A stretch of DNA of 64,000 nucleotides from Turicibacter faecis (GTDB lineage Bacteria; Bacillota_I; Bacilli_A; MOL361; Turicibacteraceae). A program made the translations under genes and the position numbers. Positions 34,479 to 43,443 of this stretch are shown here, in pieces. Under the pieces are notes generated by a model that saw only the letters and a program-made list of their open reading frames with translations, was not told the origin of the DNA and did not search any database. The DNA is taken from the NCBI RefSeq assembly GCF_037076425.1, contig NZ_AP028127.1:154001-218000 (forward strand), given 5' to 3'. How positions within the stretch are numbered: the stretch's first letter is position 1; the number at the start of each line of letters is the position of its first letter.

Positions 34479-36701
34479 ATGCAATCACTCGATACGTTAG
34501 TTAGTCAGTTGTCGTTAGAGGAAAAAGTAGCACTCTGCTCGGGAGAAGATTTTTGGCATACTAAATCAATTCCTCATGTTAATATTCCGAGTCTGATGAT
34601 GTGTGATGGTCCTCATGGGCTAAGGAAGCAACCCGGGGATGCTCATTTTTTAGAGATGAATGATAGCGAAGAAGCCATCTGTTTTCCAACGGCTGCCACG
34701 ACAGCCTGTTCGTTTGATGTCCAGTTATTGAAAAGATTAGGGCAAGCGCTTGGGGAGGAGTGCCAAGCTGAAAAGGTAGGTCTTTTACTCGGTCCTGCCA
34801 TTAATATTAAACGTTCGCCGTTAGGAGGAAGAAACTTTGAATATTTTTCAGAGGATCCTCATTTAACAGGTGAGTTGGCAACCGCGTATATTTTAGGTTT
34901 ACAGCAAAAAGGGGTTGGAGCGTGTCTCAAACACTTCGCTTGCAATAATCAAGAAAGTTATCGGATGACGGCGAGCTCAGAAGTTGATGAGCGGACGTTG
35001 CATGAAATTTATTTTCCTGGATTTGAGAAGGCAATAAAAGAGGCAAAGCCTTGGAGTGTGATGTCTTCGTATAATCGTTTAAATGGGGAGTATGTTGGCG
35101 AGTCTTACTCGCTACTAACGAATCTTCTAAGAGATAAATGGGGATTTGATGGATTTATAGTCAGCGATTGGGGTGCCGTGAATGACCGGGTTTCTGCTTT
35201 AAAGGCGGGGATGGATTTACAGATGCCGGGTCATCATGGAATGAATGACGATGTTTTATTAAAGGCAGTAAAACATAACGAAATAGATGAAGAAGTTTTA
35301 GATCAGAGTGTGAAGCGCCTATTAAAAAAGGTTTTTAAGTCTTATGAGAATAATAAGCAGGTTGTAGTTAGTAAAGATCAACACCATCAACTGGCGAAAG
35401 AAATTGCGGTAGAGAGCGCGGTCTTATTAAAGAACCAGGGGGTATTGCCACTTAAAGAATCGGGAAATCGACTTGCGTTTATTGGGGAGTTTGCCAAGGC
35501 GCCGCGGTATCAAGGTGGGGGGAGTTCGCATATTCACCCTTATCAGATAGATACGGCATTAGAAGCGGTGAAGGGGATAACGGATGTGTCGTTTGCTCAA
35601 GGGTTTTTACTCGAGGACCACCCGCTTAATGAGCGTTTATTACATCAGGCGATTGAGTTGGCAAAATCGTGTGACGTTGCTGTTATTTTTGCAGGGTTGC
35701 CAGAATCCTTTGAAACGGAATTTTATGATCGTCCCCATATGAAGTTACCTGCTGTTCAAAATAAACTGATTCAGGAGGTTGCGAAGGTTCAGAAAAATAC
35801 GGTTGTTGTTCTTCATAATGGAGCACCTGTGGAGATGCCGTGGGTGAATGAAGTAAACGCCATTTTAGAGATGTATTTATCTGGCGAGGCTGTTGGGGAA
35901 GCGACGGTGGATTTATTATTTGGTCGGGCGAATCCATCAGGGAAGTTAGCGGAAACGTTTCCTCTTCGTTTAGAGGATCATCCAGCTTACTTATCCACAA
36001 AAGTGGTTGACCATCGCGTGTATTATAATGAGCGTCTGTTTGTGGGGTATCGTTATTATGATGCAAGAAAGATGGATGTTTTATTTCCGTTTGGTCATGG
36101 ATGTAGTTACACGACTTTTCAGTATGATCAATTAAAACTCAGTCGGGGACAAATAGCTGAGGATGAGCCGTTGGTGGTTCAGGTGAATGTAACGAATACA
36201 GGAAATTATTTTGGTAAAGAGGTTGTCCAACTCTATGTTGAAAATCCCACTGGTGATACAATTCGTCCAGTGAAGGAGTTACGTCAGTTTAAGAAAGTTG
36301 CATTAAGTCCTAAACAGACGCAGACGGTGACTTTTACGTTAACTAAACGTGATTTTTCATATTATCATCCGACGCTTCATGATTGGTATGTAGAGACGGG
36401 GGAGTATGGAATCCTTTTAGCTAAATCATCGAGAGATATTGTTCTTAGGGGAACCATTAAAGTAAAAGGGAAAACAAAGGTACCAACAGGAATAACGACG
36501 AATACAACGTTTAATGAACTTATTAAAAATCCGAAGTTGAGTCAAATGATAACGGAATTAATTGAGACGATGAAAGAAGATTATCAATTAGATATAGGGA
36601 TGATCCAAGAGATGCCTATTCGCGCCCTTGCAAGTTTCCAAGTCGTTGATCAAGAAATGGTGAATCGATTAGTCACCATTTTAAATATCTTAAACAAATA
36701 A
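34479..36701 (+). CDS. Glycoside hydrolase family 3 beta-glucosidase
   Basis: An intracellular beta-glycosidase. The N-terminal TIM barrel carries catalytic nucleophile D230 in GFIVSDWGAVND and the substrate motif KHFACNNQE at 151-159. The middle alpha/beta-sandwich starts with AVLLKNQGVLPL near 325, and the C-terminal fibronectin-III-like domain includes VNVTNTGNYFGKEVVQLYV near 570. The 740-residue length is typical of BglX-like enzymes without a signal peptide. It acts on beta-glucosides or gentiobiose-type sugars by family, but the precise sugar is unknown. GAGGAGGAGAG precedes the ATG. Confidence 0.94.
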   Translation: MQSLDTLVSQLSLEEKVALCSGEDFWHTKSIPHVNIPSLMMCDGPHGLRKQPGDAHFLEMNDSEEAICFPTAATTACSFDVQLLKRLGQALGEECQAEKVGLLLGPAINIKRSPLGGRNFEYFSEDPHLTGELATAYILGLQQKGVGACLKHFACNNQESYRMTASSEVDERTLHEIYFPGFEKAIKEAKPWSVMSSYNRLNGEYVGESYSLLTNLLRDKWGFDGFIVSDWGAVNDRVSALKAGMDLQMPGHHGMNDDVLLKAVKHNEIDEEVLDQSVKRLLKKVFKSYENNKQVVVSKDQHHQLAKEIAVESAVLLKNQGVLPLKESGNRLAFIGEFAKAPRYQGGGSSHIHPYQIDTALEAVKGITDVSFAQGFLLEDHPLNERLLHQAIELAKSCDVAVIFAGLPESFETEFYDRPHMKLPAVQNKLIQEVAKVQKNTVVVLHNGAPVEMPWVNEVNAILEMYLSGEAVGEATVDLLFGRANPSGKLAETFPLRLEDHPAYLSTKVVDHRVYYNERLFVGYRYYDARKMDVLFPFGHGCSYTTFQYDQLKLSRGQIAEDEPLVVQVNVTNTGNYFGKEVVQLYVENPTGDTIRPVKELRQFKKVALSPKQTQTVTFTLTKRDFSYYHPTLHDWYVETGEYGILLAKSSRDIVLRGTIKVKGKTKVPTGITTNTTFNELIKNPKLSQMITELIETMKEDYQLDIGMIQEMPIRALASFQVVDQEMVNRLVTILNILNK

Positions 36702-36766
36702 CGCATAAAGGTTGGAACAGTTTGGAATATTAAGACTGTAACTTAATATTAAAGGAGGCGCGTGTT

Positions 36767-36895
36767 ATGAAATTAGCACCTGCTCAGTTACATAGTCTTA
36801 ATGAATTAAATTTAAAACGAGGAAGTACGCTTACGAAGGCAGCGATTTATAAAGATCACCTTAAATCGAAAAGCAAAGATGAGCAAACTCGTTAA
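36767..36895 (+). CDS. Tiny basic protein (42 aa)
   Basis: ATG 36767 has an excellent AAAGGAGGCG site, and the stop is at 36893-36895. The product, starting MKLAPAQLHSLNELN, is basic and without membrane helices. A perfect terminator follows at 36939. The strong ribosome site and terminator support a real gene, but no family is known. Confidence 0.55.
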   Translation: MKLAPAQLHSLNELNLKRGSTLTKAAIYKDHLKSKSKDEQTR

Positions 36896-36938
36896 CCTGT
36901 TTAATGGCCATGTATTCTTTTAATGTATTGAAGTTACT

Positions 36939-36966
36939 AAAAACCACTCCTTAAGGAGTGGTTTTT
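36939..36966 (+). terminator. Intrinsic terminator
   Basis: AAAAACCACTCC and GGAGTGGTTTTT with a TTAA loop; a perfect 12-bp stem. Confidence 0.9.
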
Positions 36967-37379
36967 AGCGAAGACCGATAGAGTGAAGAGGGTTAGGAGT
37001 CATTATTTTAAAAGAGGATAGATTCCTTTGTTCACGTTGCTATATTTTATCAACAGGTACTCATTGAGTTTTTGATTGATGCATCTCGCTAGTTTAAAGG
37101 GAGGATCATTATTTTTGAACGCGAAAAGTCCACGTCAATGATCAGTTGGCGTGGGCTTTAAAATAGGAGCGTAAAATCAGATAAAAGGAGGAACTTTGGT
37201 TAGAAGATTAATCTCTAACCATTTATAGTTTTTACAATGTGATATAAACTATTTATTAATTAAGAAAAAAAAGTTATAATTTTTTATAGCGAGATAAAAA
37301 TAGGAAATTTTTTCATATTTCATAAAAAAACTAATACCATCCCTTGTTTCATTGGGTGATTGAAAGGGGGTGAAAAAGA
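36967..37379 (+). other. Spacer with hairpin and promoter region
   Basis: AAAGTCCACGTCAA (37125-37138) pairs, with two mismatches, with TTGGCGTGGGCTTT (37146-37159). No T run follows. The AT-rich part at 37240-37330 probably holds the promoter of the next tiny gene. No other gene seen. Confidence 0.45.
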
Positions 37380-37547
37380 ATGGGGTTAAAAGCCAAACGA
37401 AATCTTTGGTTGTTAATTGGGGTTATATTAGCGGTATTTATTCGGATTTCAATCATATTCCCCGGTGTTAATTTTGTTTTAGCGTTCCTATGCTTCATGC
37501 GAGCTTATACGTTGCAACGACAGGTGAGAAAAGCAGAAGTTGGTTAA
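37380..37547 (+). CDS. Tiny membrane protein (55 aa)
   Basis: ATG 37380 follows GAAAGGGGGTG. The product starts MGLKAKRNLWLLIG, has one or two hydrophobic stretches to residue 40 and ends with a basic tail (RQVRKAEVG). The stop is at 37545-37547. It is followed by a long-stem terminator shared with the convergent 37617 gene. No family recognised. Confidence 0.6.
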   Translation: MGLKAKRNLWLLIGVILAVFIRISIIFPGVNFVLAFLCFMRAYTLQRQVRKAEVG

Positions 37548-37558
37548 AAGGAAACAGA

Positions 37559-37614
37559 AAAAGCATTCTAATTGAACGACGTCCCAAGGGAACGTTTTTC
37601 ATTAGAATGCTTTT
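37559..37614. terminator. Bidirectional long-stem terminator
   Basis: AAAAGCATTCTAAT (37559-37572) and ATTAGAATGCTTTT (37601-37614) form a perfect 14-bp stem with a 28-base loop between convergent small genes. Confidence 0.75.
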
Positions 37615-37616
37615 GT

Positions 37617-37814
37617 TTATTTTAAAAGAAAGAAAAGCAATGGGGAGAGAAGGAGGAAAGGGAAGATAAATTTAAGAAGTGAAGAGAAAAGTTTAGGGGT
37701 TAGCGTCGGCAAGGCGACAATAAGGAATAGAATAATTAAAAGTAAAAACCCGATGTTTGATAATTTGATTTCCTTCAGAACATTAATGATTGTTTTTTTG
37801 AAATCGGCAATCAT
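37617..37814 (-). CDS. Small membrane protein (65 aa)
   Basis: Two hydrophobic helices (about 20-38 and 43-64) after an amphipathic basic N terminus (ADFKKTIINVLKEIKLSN). AAGGAGGATGG lies upstream of the ATG at a slightly long distance. It is the last gene of a minus-strand group following the ABC system at 37846-40483, with a 31-bp gap, so it could be an accessory subunit. No family recognised. Confidence 0.6.
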   Translation of the reverse strand: MIADFKKTIINVLKEIKLSNIGFLLLIILFLIVALPTLTPKLFSSLLKFIFPFLLLSPLLFFLLK

Positions 37815-37845
37815 AAACGTGCCATCCTCCTTCTATTAATTTTAA

Positions 37846-38967
37846 TTATTTGGAATCATTATCTGTAAAATGAAGTTTGTAATCCTCTGCTAATCCTTGC
37901 GTTAAAGAGGTATCTAGTTTTCCTTCGTAAACTACTTCATTTGTTTTTGGATTGATGATGGCAATAAACTCTGCACTTGATGTGTTTTTACGTCCGACGT
38001 ATGTGACATAAAGGAGATCATCGTGGGAAACCATCGATTTTATATAACTTAAATCATACTTTTCATTTAATGTCGCAAGAAATTTAGGTTGAACCATTTC
38101 GACCAACTCAATCGATTTCGATTCCTCATTGACCATACCTTTAACTAATGTATCTGCTAGATTGAAGAAGTAATCGTTATTTAATGGAACAAGCTCATTG
38201 ATAGAGGCATTTTCATCTTTATAAGATAATGAATAAACCGTCGATTCATTCGTTTTTAAGTTGCGTACTTTTAATTGTCCAAGTGATAAATCTACCTCAT
38301 ACATCTTACCGCCTTCTACCAAAATGGCAGGGTAGTTAGTTGCTGAAAATTCCTCTTCGAATTTAAGTGTTAATTCTAATGTTTGAGGATTTAATTGATA
38401 GATTAAAAGTTTATTATTTTTATCTGCTAACTGACTATAAACTCTTGTAATGTAATAATAGTCTCCCTCATATTCAGTTAAATATTCATCTAATGTACTT
38501 TCTCCGTAATTTAACTCTTTTAAGATAATATCCTTTTTAAGTACTTCGCCTGTACTCAATTCTTTTGAGCGAAGTCTTAAAAGAGGCTCTTCATTCGTAT
38601 AAAGATAAGACGAGTTAAATTCTGCAAGCACAATATAATCTGTTGTTTCAAGTTTTGTTGCCCATCCTAAATGACGAAATAAATCGCGGTTATTTAAAAC
38701 CTTTTCACCAGCACCTCTTAAAGGGTCATACTTTGTCTTCGTCAGTTGTGCACCATCATGGGTTAAGACAACCTTCGAGTATTGGTTGGGCCCCGTTTTC
38801 GCAATGGCTTCGAATTGTAAATCGGCTAAAAGATTCGCATCGCCCGATAATGTTTCAATTTTATACTCAACGTTTTCTGGAACCTCACTCTTAGGTGTCA
38901 TAAATCCAAGGGCCGTTAGTGATAATAGGCCAGCCGTACCTAATCCAATCATATGATATAACTTCAT
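37846..38967 (-). CDS. Membrane-anchored extracytoplasmic protein of an ABC system
   Basis: A 373-residue protein with an N-terminal anchor (LYHMIGLGTAGLLSLTALGF) and a long beta-rich outer part, with repeated strand patterns that could be a propeller. It is encoded 14 bp after the ABC permease and is likely its extracellular partner, as in Ytr-like systems. Its role is inferred only from position. ATG 38967 has GGTGAGG upstream; the in-frame GTG at 38976 lies too close to that site. No catalytic motif seen. Confidence 0.6.
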   Translation of the reverse strand: MKLYHMIGLGTAGLLSLTALGFMTPKSEVPENVEYKIETLSGDANLLADLQFEAIAKTGPNQYSKVVLTHDGAQLTKTKYDPLRGAGEKVLNNRDLFRHLGWATKLETTDYIVLAEFNSSYLYTNEEPLLRLRSKELSTGEVLKKDIILKELNYGESTLDEYLTEYEGDYYYITRVYSQLADKNNKLLIYQLNPQTLELTLKFEEEFSATNYPAILVEGGKMYEVDLSLGQLKVRNLKTNESTVYSLSYKDENASINELVPLNNDYFFNLADTLVKGMVNEESKSIELVEMVQPKFLATLNEKYDLSYIKSMVSHDDLLYVTYVGRKNTSSAEFIAIINPKTNEVVYEGKLDTSLTQGLAEDYKLHFTDNDSK

Positions 38968-38981
38968 TTCTCTCACCTCAC

Positions 38982-39788
38982 CTAAATTGAAACTTTCTTA
39001 TTGATTAACCATGTACATAAGCCCATCGTCAGTGCACTCATAACAAACACAAATCCGTAATCGACGATTAAACGTTCATCCATATATAAGTATAGTGTTT
39101 TAGTGTAGAGGAAGAGAGCGATATTAGCCAATAAAAAGGCACCGCCACAAATAATTCCAATCACTTTTTTTGAACGATCGCACAAGACGAAGAAAGAGAT
39201 CAGACTAAACATTAAAATAATGAATCCTAGTTTATAAATAAAATCTCCCATAGAAAGTGGTAAAACAAGACCAATTGAGTTAGAGTAATGCAATAAACTC
39301 GTTACCGGTTGGGGAGCAATTAACTCTTTAGGGAAGACAAGTGTCATGACAAAACTTAAAATCCATAAAATGAATAGAATTAATCCATAAAAGCAAAAAA
39401 CCGAGAAGACGGTGACGAGTAATTTAGAGAAGAAGATTTTCAGACGACTTCCTTTAAGTGTCAGTAACATATAGATTCGTTTTGATGCCCCAAACCATTC
39501 TTTATACCAAAGATAAAAGGCAAAACAAACTAATAGAATGGCACTTAATAAAAAGAGAAGGGGAACGGGTGTTGAATCAAATAATAGTGTTAGACTGACA
39601 CGACCATTTTCTTTGACATAGGTTTCTAAAGAGCTCTCCATAATTTGTGGGAGAATTTCTTTTTGATAAGTTTTATTAATGAGTTTATAAAATAGGCCGG
39701 TCGATACGGCACTTAGTGTGATAAATAAGGTTAACATCCATGGAAGCAGCTTCTTTATCTCAATTTCAATTAGTGTTAAAAATTTCAT
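38982..39788 (-). CDS. ABC transporter permease
   Basis: A 268-residue integral membrane protein with about six helices (near 14-34, 72-93, 118-150, 180-200, 208-225 and 240-262), of the ABC-2/YtrC type. Two bases separate it from the upstream ATPase gene, so the two are coupled. The family exports small molecules or senses envelope damage; no substrate is evident. There is no sequence-level sign of duplicated FtsX structure. Confidence 0.8.
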   Translation of the reverse strand: MKFLTLIEIEIKKLLPWMLTLFITLSAVSTGLFYKLINKTYQKEILPQIMESSLETYVKENGRVSLTLLFDSTPVPLLFLLSAILLVCFAFYLWYKEWFGASKRIYMLLTLKGSRLKIFFSKLLVTVFSVFCFYGLILFILWILSFVMTLVFPKELIAPQPVTSLLHYSNSIGLVLPLSMGDFIYKLGFIILMFSLISFFVLCDRSKKVIGIICGGAFLLANIALFLYTKTLYLYMDERLIVDYGFVFVMSALTMGLCTWLINKKVSI

Positions 39789-39790
39789 AA

Positions 39791-40483
39791 TTATACCTCG
39801 CTATATAAAGATTTCATTTTTTCAACAATCGTCAATCCTTCTTTTTCAGCCTCATCTTTTGAGAACGTTGCAAATACTTTTCCGTCTTCAAGGAGAACGA
39901 TATGATCGGCAATGTCTTGAACTTCATCAATTTCATGAGTTGTTAAGATGACGGTTTGATCTTTTTCTAAAAACTCTGATTTAAGTAAATTGATAAATGT
40001 TTGACGGGTAAAGACGTCAATTCCACTAAATGGCTCATCTAATAATAGATAAGGGGTGTTTTGGCATAATCCAATAATAATGTTAAAGCGAGCTAAATTT
40101 CCCTTTGAAAGTTCCTTTAGTTTTTTATCAGTAGGTACCTTAAAAAATTTAATCATTCGCCACGCTTTTTCAATATCGAATCCTTCATAAAAGACTTGGG
40201 CAAATTCTAAGTTTTTAGGAATGGTCCATCCTAAATCATGAATTGGAATATCAGGAACATAGGCTAATTGGTTAATATTTTGTGACGTAATGGGGGTTTG
40301 ATCAATTAAAATTTCTCCCTTATTAATAGGGACGAGTTTCATGATTGATTTCATTGTCGTACTTTTCCCCACCCCGTTGAGTCCAAGTAAACAAGTAATT
40401 GCTCCTTTTTGAAATTGAATGGAAACATCATCGAGAACAACTTTTTTCCCATAACGTTTCGTTACATTTTTCATCTCTAACAT
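39791..40483 (-). CDS. ABC transporter ATP-binding protein (YtrB-like)
   Basis: Cytoplasmic ATPase of the following permease. Walker A GLNGVGKST near 34-42, a degenerate signature LSKGNLARFN in place of LSGGQ, Walker B YLLLDEPFSGID and H-loop TTHEID are present; 230 residues. The degenerate signature is typical of the YtrB/CcmA-like group. AGGAGG lies before the ATG. First gene of a three- or four-gene minus-strand operon (40483 to 37617). No GntR regulator is next to it, unlike Bacillus ytr. Confidence 0.9.
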   Translation of the reverse strand: MLEMKNVTKRYGKKVVLDDVSIQFQKGAITCLLGLNGVGKSTTMKSIMKLVPINKGEILIDQTPITSQNINQLAYVPDIPIHDLGWTIPKNLEFAQVFYEGFDIEKAWRMIKFFKVPTDKKLKELSKGNLARFNIIIGLCQNTPYLLLDEPFSGIDVFTRQTFINLLKSEFLEKDQTVILTTHEIDEVQDIADHIVLLEDGKVFATFSKDEAEKEGLTIVEKMKSLYSEV

Positions 40484-40670
40484 AAGAAACCTCCTTTAAA
40501 ATGCTCATCTGCGTTCTTGAATCAAGTATAGCGTGTAAATATTAAGAAACAGCCATCCAAATTATAAAGAAATTCTTAATAAATTCTTAAGATAGCAAAT
40601 AAAAGGGAGTGAAATGACATGACCTAGCTGGTAAGCCGTAACACATTCTATATAAGTGCAGATAAGTTTT

Positions 40671-40702
40671 CTATCATAGATATTCAGTCCTATCTATGAT
40701 AG
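40671..40702. repeat. 12-bp inverted repeat
   Basis: CTATCATAGATA and TATCTATGATAG separated by eight bases, without a T run. It lies between the divergent ABC operon and the 40808 gene, a place where an operator would be expected. The rest of 40484-40807 shows no gene. Confidence 0.6.
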
Positions 40703-40807
40703 CGTTGTGAGGGCATCCTGCAGAGGAGATTTGATAGCATATTGCTTAATTTATCTTTAGTTCTGTGATATAGTACAGATAAGAAAAATCTGAGAAAAAG
40801 TGGGGAT

Positions 40808-41071
40808 GTGACGATTGTGTTTAAAGATGTTTTATTTATGTTAGGTCAAGATGAATTGCATATTTATGATTATTTTACAAGAGAATTTTTAGATTCGGTG
40901 AAGCTCGGACAAAAGCTACAAATTGAATGTTATGATGAAATGGTTTATCTTTCAGGTGAATTAAAGAAAGATTCCATGACTGATAAATTATTTTTACACG
41001 ATCGGAATGGATTTACGTGCTATATTGAATATGGACAAGTGTATGAAAAAGTATGGATTTTGAATGATTAA
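40808..41071 (+). CDS. Small cytoplasmic protein, unknown function
   Basis: An 87-residue soluble protein with alternating strands (LFMLGQDELHIYDYF, QKLQIECYDEMVYLSG), no membrane helix and no known motif. The start is either GTG 40808 or GTG 40817, since GTGGGGA lies between four and thirteen bases upstream. A perfect terminator follows directly after the stop, so the gene is monocistronic. Confidence 0.6.
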   Translation: MTIVFKDVLFMLGQDELHIYDYFTREFLDSVKLGQKLQIECYDEMVYLSGELKKDSMTDKLFLHDRNGFTCYIEYGQVYEKVWILND

Positions 41072-41073
41072 AG

Positions 41074-41100
41074 GGACGGCTTTTAAACCGTCCCTTTTTT
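41074..41100 (+). terminator. Intrinsic terminator
   Basis: GGGACGG and CCGTCCC with an eight-base loop, then TTTTTT. Confidence 0.9.
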
Positions 41101-41510
41101 GGAAGAATTCAGTCTGTTGAGTACGTAAAGTGTGTGCAACATCCCCCCCTTTTTTTATCGTAGAATCGTTCAAGCTATTAGTTTAGAAGAGAAGGTGATT
41201 AGGTTTACGGTGAATCAAACAACCGGGTGAGCGTCCGAAATAGAGGGGCGCATGGGCTCTTGTGTGTATCCCTAAGGAGAGCTTAAACGGAAGCTGTATA
41301 CTGATGATGGTGTGATGGATAAATGAAGTGGACAAGAAATAGGGTGCTCTTTTAGGAAGTAGCTACTACAGTAAACACGTCTTAAAAAAATGAGCAAAAG
41401 TGGCAACGATAGAGACTTCAACAAAGTAAAAGCTAGCGCCCTAGAACGCTAGCTAGTAATCAGGTCTTATCACACGATAGATAACGATTAATGGATTCTT
41501 ACGCCATAAG
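41101..41510. other. Gene-poor spacer
   Basis: No gene. A GCTAGCG/CGCTAGC inverted repeat lies near 41431-41454 without a T run. Confidence 0.4.
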
Positions 41511-41813
41511 TTAGGATTCCAACTTTCTGATGCGGATAAACATGTCTAATATAATAATCAACATCGACGTCACTGGAATTGCTTTTTTTAATAGATAATG
41601 CGTATCTTGAAGTACTTCTAAAATAAAGGGGCTAACGAATATAACGACTGCAGCAAAGATAACATGTAATCCTATAATTTTACAAATTTTTTGATTTGAA
41701 GAATAGTTCACATTAAAAAGAATATTAGATTTATATTGTAAAAATCCAATTCCTCCAATGATTAAAGATAATAAACAACAAATGATCATATTTCCCACGA
41801 ACTCATTAGTCAT
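41511..41813 (-). CDS. Small membrane protein (100 aa)
   Basis: Three predicted helices (about 7-25, 45-62 and 75-93) and a basic C-terminal tail. ATG 41813 has GGAGGG seven bases upstream; the longer in-frame version from 41828 includes that site. The gene is divergent from the 42070 gene, and the perfect 20-bp inverted repeat at 41909-41966 lies between them. No family recognised. Confidence 0.55.
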   Translation of the reverse strand: MTNEFVGNMIICCLLSLIIGGIGFLQYKSNILFNVNYSSNQKICKIIGLHVIFAAVVIFVSPFILEVLQDTHYLLKKAIPVTSMLIIILDMFIRIRKLES

Positions 41814-41908
41814 AACATATCCCTCCACAAATGTTTGATGGTCATTTAATTGATAAAAGTTTACAGTAATCTAAAGTTTGAACATCTAAATTTTCCTCAG
41901 GTCTTGAA

Positions 41909-41966
41909 CTTATCAACACGATATGGTAAAAATTACATGATTATTATACCATATCGTGTTGATAAG
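41909..41966. repeat. Perfect 20-bp inverted repeat
   Basis: CTTATCAACACGATATGGTA (41909-41928) and its exact complement (41947-41966) enclose an 18-base AT-rich centre. It lies between two divergent genes, so it is not a normal terminator. Each arm contains TTATCAACA, one base from a DnaA box. Confidence 0.9.
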
Positions 41967-42069
41967 AAGGATAACAATGTTAATTAAACAAATGAAATAT
42001 TCCTGATTTAAGTGAATAAGTTGAAGAGTATAGGAATTATCCGAAAGCTATAAATTTAGGGGGATTAAA

Positions 42070-42285
42070 ATGAAAGTGTCAAAGAGATGTCCAAAATGTG
42101 AGAGTACAGAGATGATTCGCGTAGAGGGGACTGCCGGCCCTTACGGAACGGGGAATAATATAGCAATTGGCGCTACGATTTTTTCTTATGTCAAAGTACC
42201 GAGATATGTTTGTTGTGAGTGCGGATACGCCGAAGAGTGGATTGATCCTGAGGATCTTCCAAAATTAAAAAAGAAGTTTGGTTAA
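42070..42285 (+). CDS. Zinc-ribbon protein (71 aa)
   Basis: A small protein with two Cys pairs, CPKC at 8-11 and CCEC near 49-52, forming a likely zinc ribbon, and a Gly-rich middle (AGPYGTGNNIAIGA). The C-terminal tail is acidic then basic (DPEDLPKLKKKFG). Function is unknown. AGGGGG precedes the ATG. The gene is followed by the PEBP gene on the same strand with a 72-bp gap that has its own promoter-like TATAAT near 42325. Confidence 0.7.
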   Translation: MKVSKRCPKCESTEMIRVEGTAGPYGTGNNIAIGATIFSYVKVPRYVCCECGYAEEWIDPEDLPKLKKKFG

Positions 42286-42357
42286 AACGTTCTATTACAG
42301 GATTAAATATCACCTAAACGTTGTATAATAAAGGGAGTTAAAGTTGGAGGTGATGAC

Positions 42358-42855
42358 ATGAAAGTGACAAGTTCGGGTATTGTAAACGGTGTGATTATGG
42401 ATCAATATGGATGCCGTGGCGAAATGAACGAGTATGAAATGCCGACCTATTCTTTACCCCTTACGATTAAAGATGCCCCTCAGGGGACAGTGTCTTATGC
42501 ACTGGTGTTAGAAGATAAAGATGCCTTTCCGGTATCAGGATTCTCGTGGATTCATTGGACAGCTGCTAATATTGTGCGAACGGTGATTGAAGAGAATGAG
42601 AGTCAAACTGCAACAGATTTCGTTCAAGGTGTGAATAGTTGGATCAGTGATCAGGGGGGAAATACCCCAGCACAGGCTTGTTCCTACTATGGAGGAATGG
42701 CACCACCGGATGCTCCACACCTTTACGAACTTCATGTGTATGCCCTAGACAAAATGCTAGATTTAAAACCTGGCTTTTACTATAATGAACTCTATCAACA
42801 GATGGAGGGCCATATTTTAGCACAGGAAACCATCAAAGGAATTTATTCAAACTAA
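42358..42855 (+). CDS. YbhB/YbcL-type PEBP family protein
   Basis: A phosphatidylethanolamine-binding-protein-like fold, also called the Raf kinase inhibitor-like family, of 165 residues. The core pattern is seen as YALVLEDKDAF...FSWIHWTAANI, then GGMAPPDAPHLYELHVYALD. Bacterial members bind small anionic ligands; the biological role is unclear. AGGTGATGAC precedes the ATG. A strong terminator follows immediately. Confidence 0.88.
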   Translation: MKVTSSGIVNGVIMDQYGCRGEMNEYEMPTYSLPLTIKDAPQGTVSYALVLEDKDAFPVSGFSWIHWTAANIVRTVIEENESQTATDFVQGVNSWISDQGGNTPAQACSYYGGMAPPDAPHLYELHVYALDKMLDLKPGFYYNELYQQMEGHILAQETIKGIYSN

Positions 42856-42889
42856 AAATAGCCCAGGCTCATGACTTGGGCTATTTTTT
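42856..42889. terminator. Bidirectional terminator
   Basis: AAATAGCCCA and TGGGCTATTT with a short loop, then TTT; it lies between convergent genes. Confidence 0.85.
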
Positions 42890-42892
42890 GAT

Positions 42893-43108
42893 TTAAAGAC
42901 TGCTATTGGGTTTGTTTAAAAAGTAACCAGCCAGTGCTGCAACTAAGGCAAGCATCGCAACAATAAAGAATAGTTTCCAGGAGTATAAGAGAATTCGATC
43001 TAACGATTTAAAAAATAGACCTAGAATTAAGTTAAGAACTAAAAGAAATGCTTGAATGAAAAATCCTAACACACTAATCACTCTTAATCCATATAATGTT
43101 CGTTCCAT
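42893..43108 (-). CDS. Small membrane protein (71 aa)
   Basis: Two hydrophobic helices (about 9-31 and 42-64) with a basic loop between and a short polar tail. GAAGGAGGAGCC lies upstream of the ATG. No family recognised. It ends in the shared terminator. Confidence 0.6.
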   Translation of the reverse strand: MERTLYGLRVISVLGFFIQAFLLVLNLILGLFFKSLDRILLYSWKLFFIVAMLALVAALAGYFLNKPNSSL

Positions 43109-43443
43109 GAAAAGGCTCCTCCTTCAACGTGAATAATTTTATTGTATCAAGAGAAATCAGGTGAAGATGTCGACAGGAGGAAACTTTTTTAAAATATTTT
43201 TTATTTGTGGATAAGTGTATTAAATAATTAGGATAGGGAGAAGGAATAGAGGAAGGCATAGGACTTATTCTTTAGCGTTTATCCACATCTCATGTGGAAT
43301 GAAAAATATGGATGAATTTGGCTAAGTATTATGTGTGATTTTCGTCGATATTTGTGCTATTATTGACAACGTTCAAACTTTTTAAAACATCATTTTAAAA
43401 GTTTTATCATTTTAAAGGACAGTATGAAAGGTATGGGTGAATA
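43109..43443 (+). promoter_or_regulatory. Leader with extended -10 promoter and DnaA-box-like sites
   Basis: TGCTATTAT at 43355-43363 is an extended -10 for the kinase gene. Downstream, AAACTTTTTAAAA and TTTTAAAAGTTT form an inverted repeat with one bulge (43375-43409). Exact TGTGGATAA and TTATCCACA boxes lie at 43206-43214 and 43279-43287. No gene. Confidence 0.4.
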
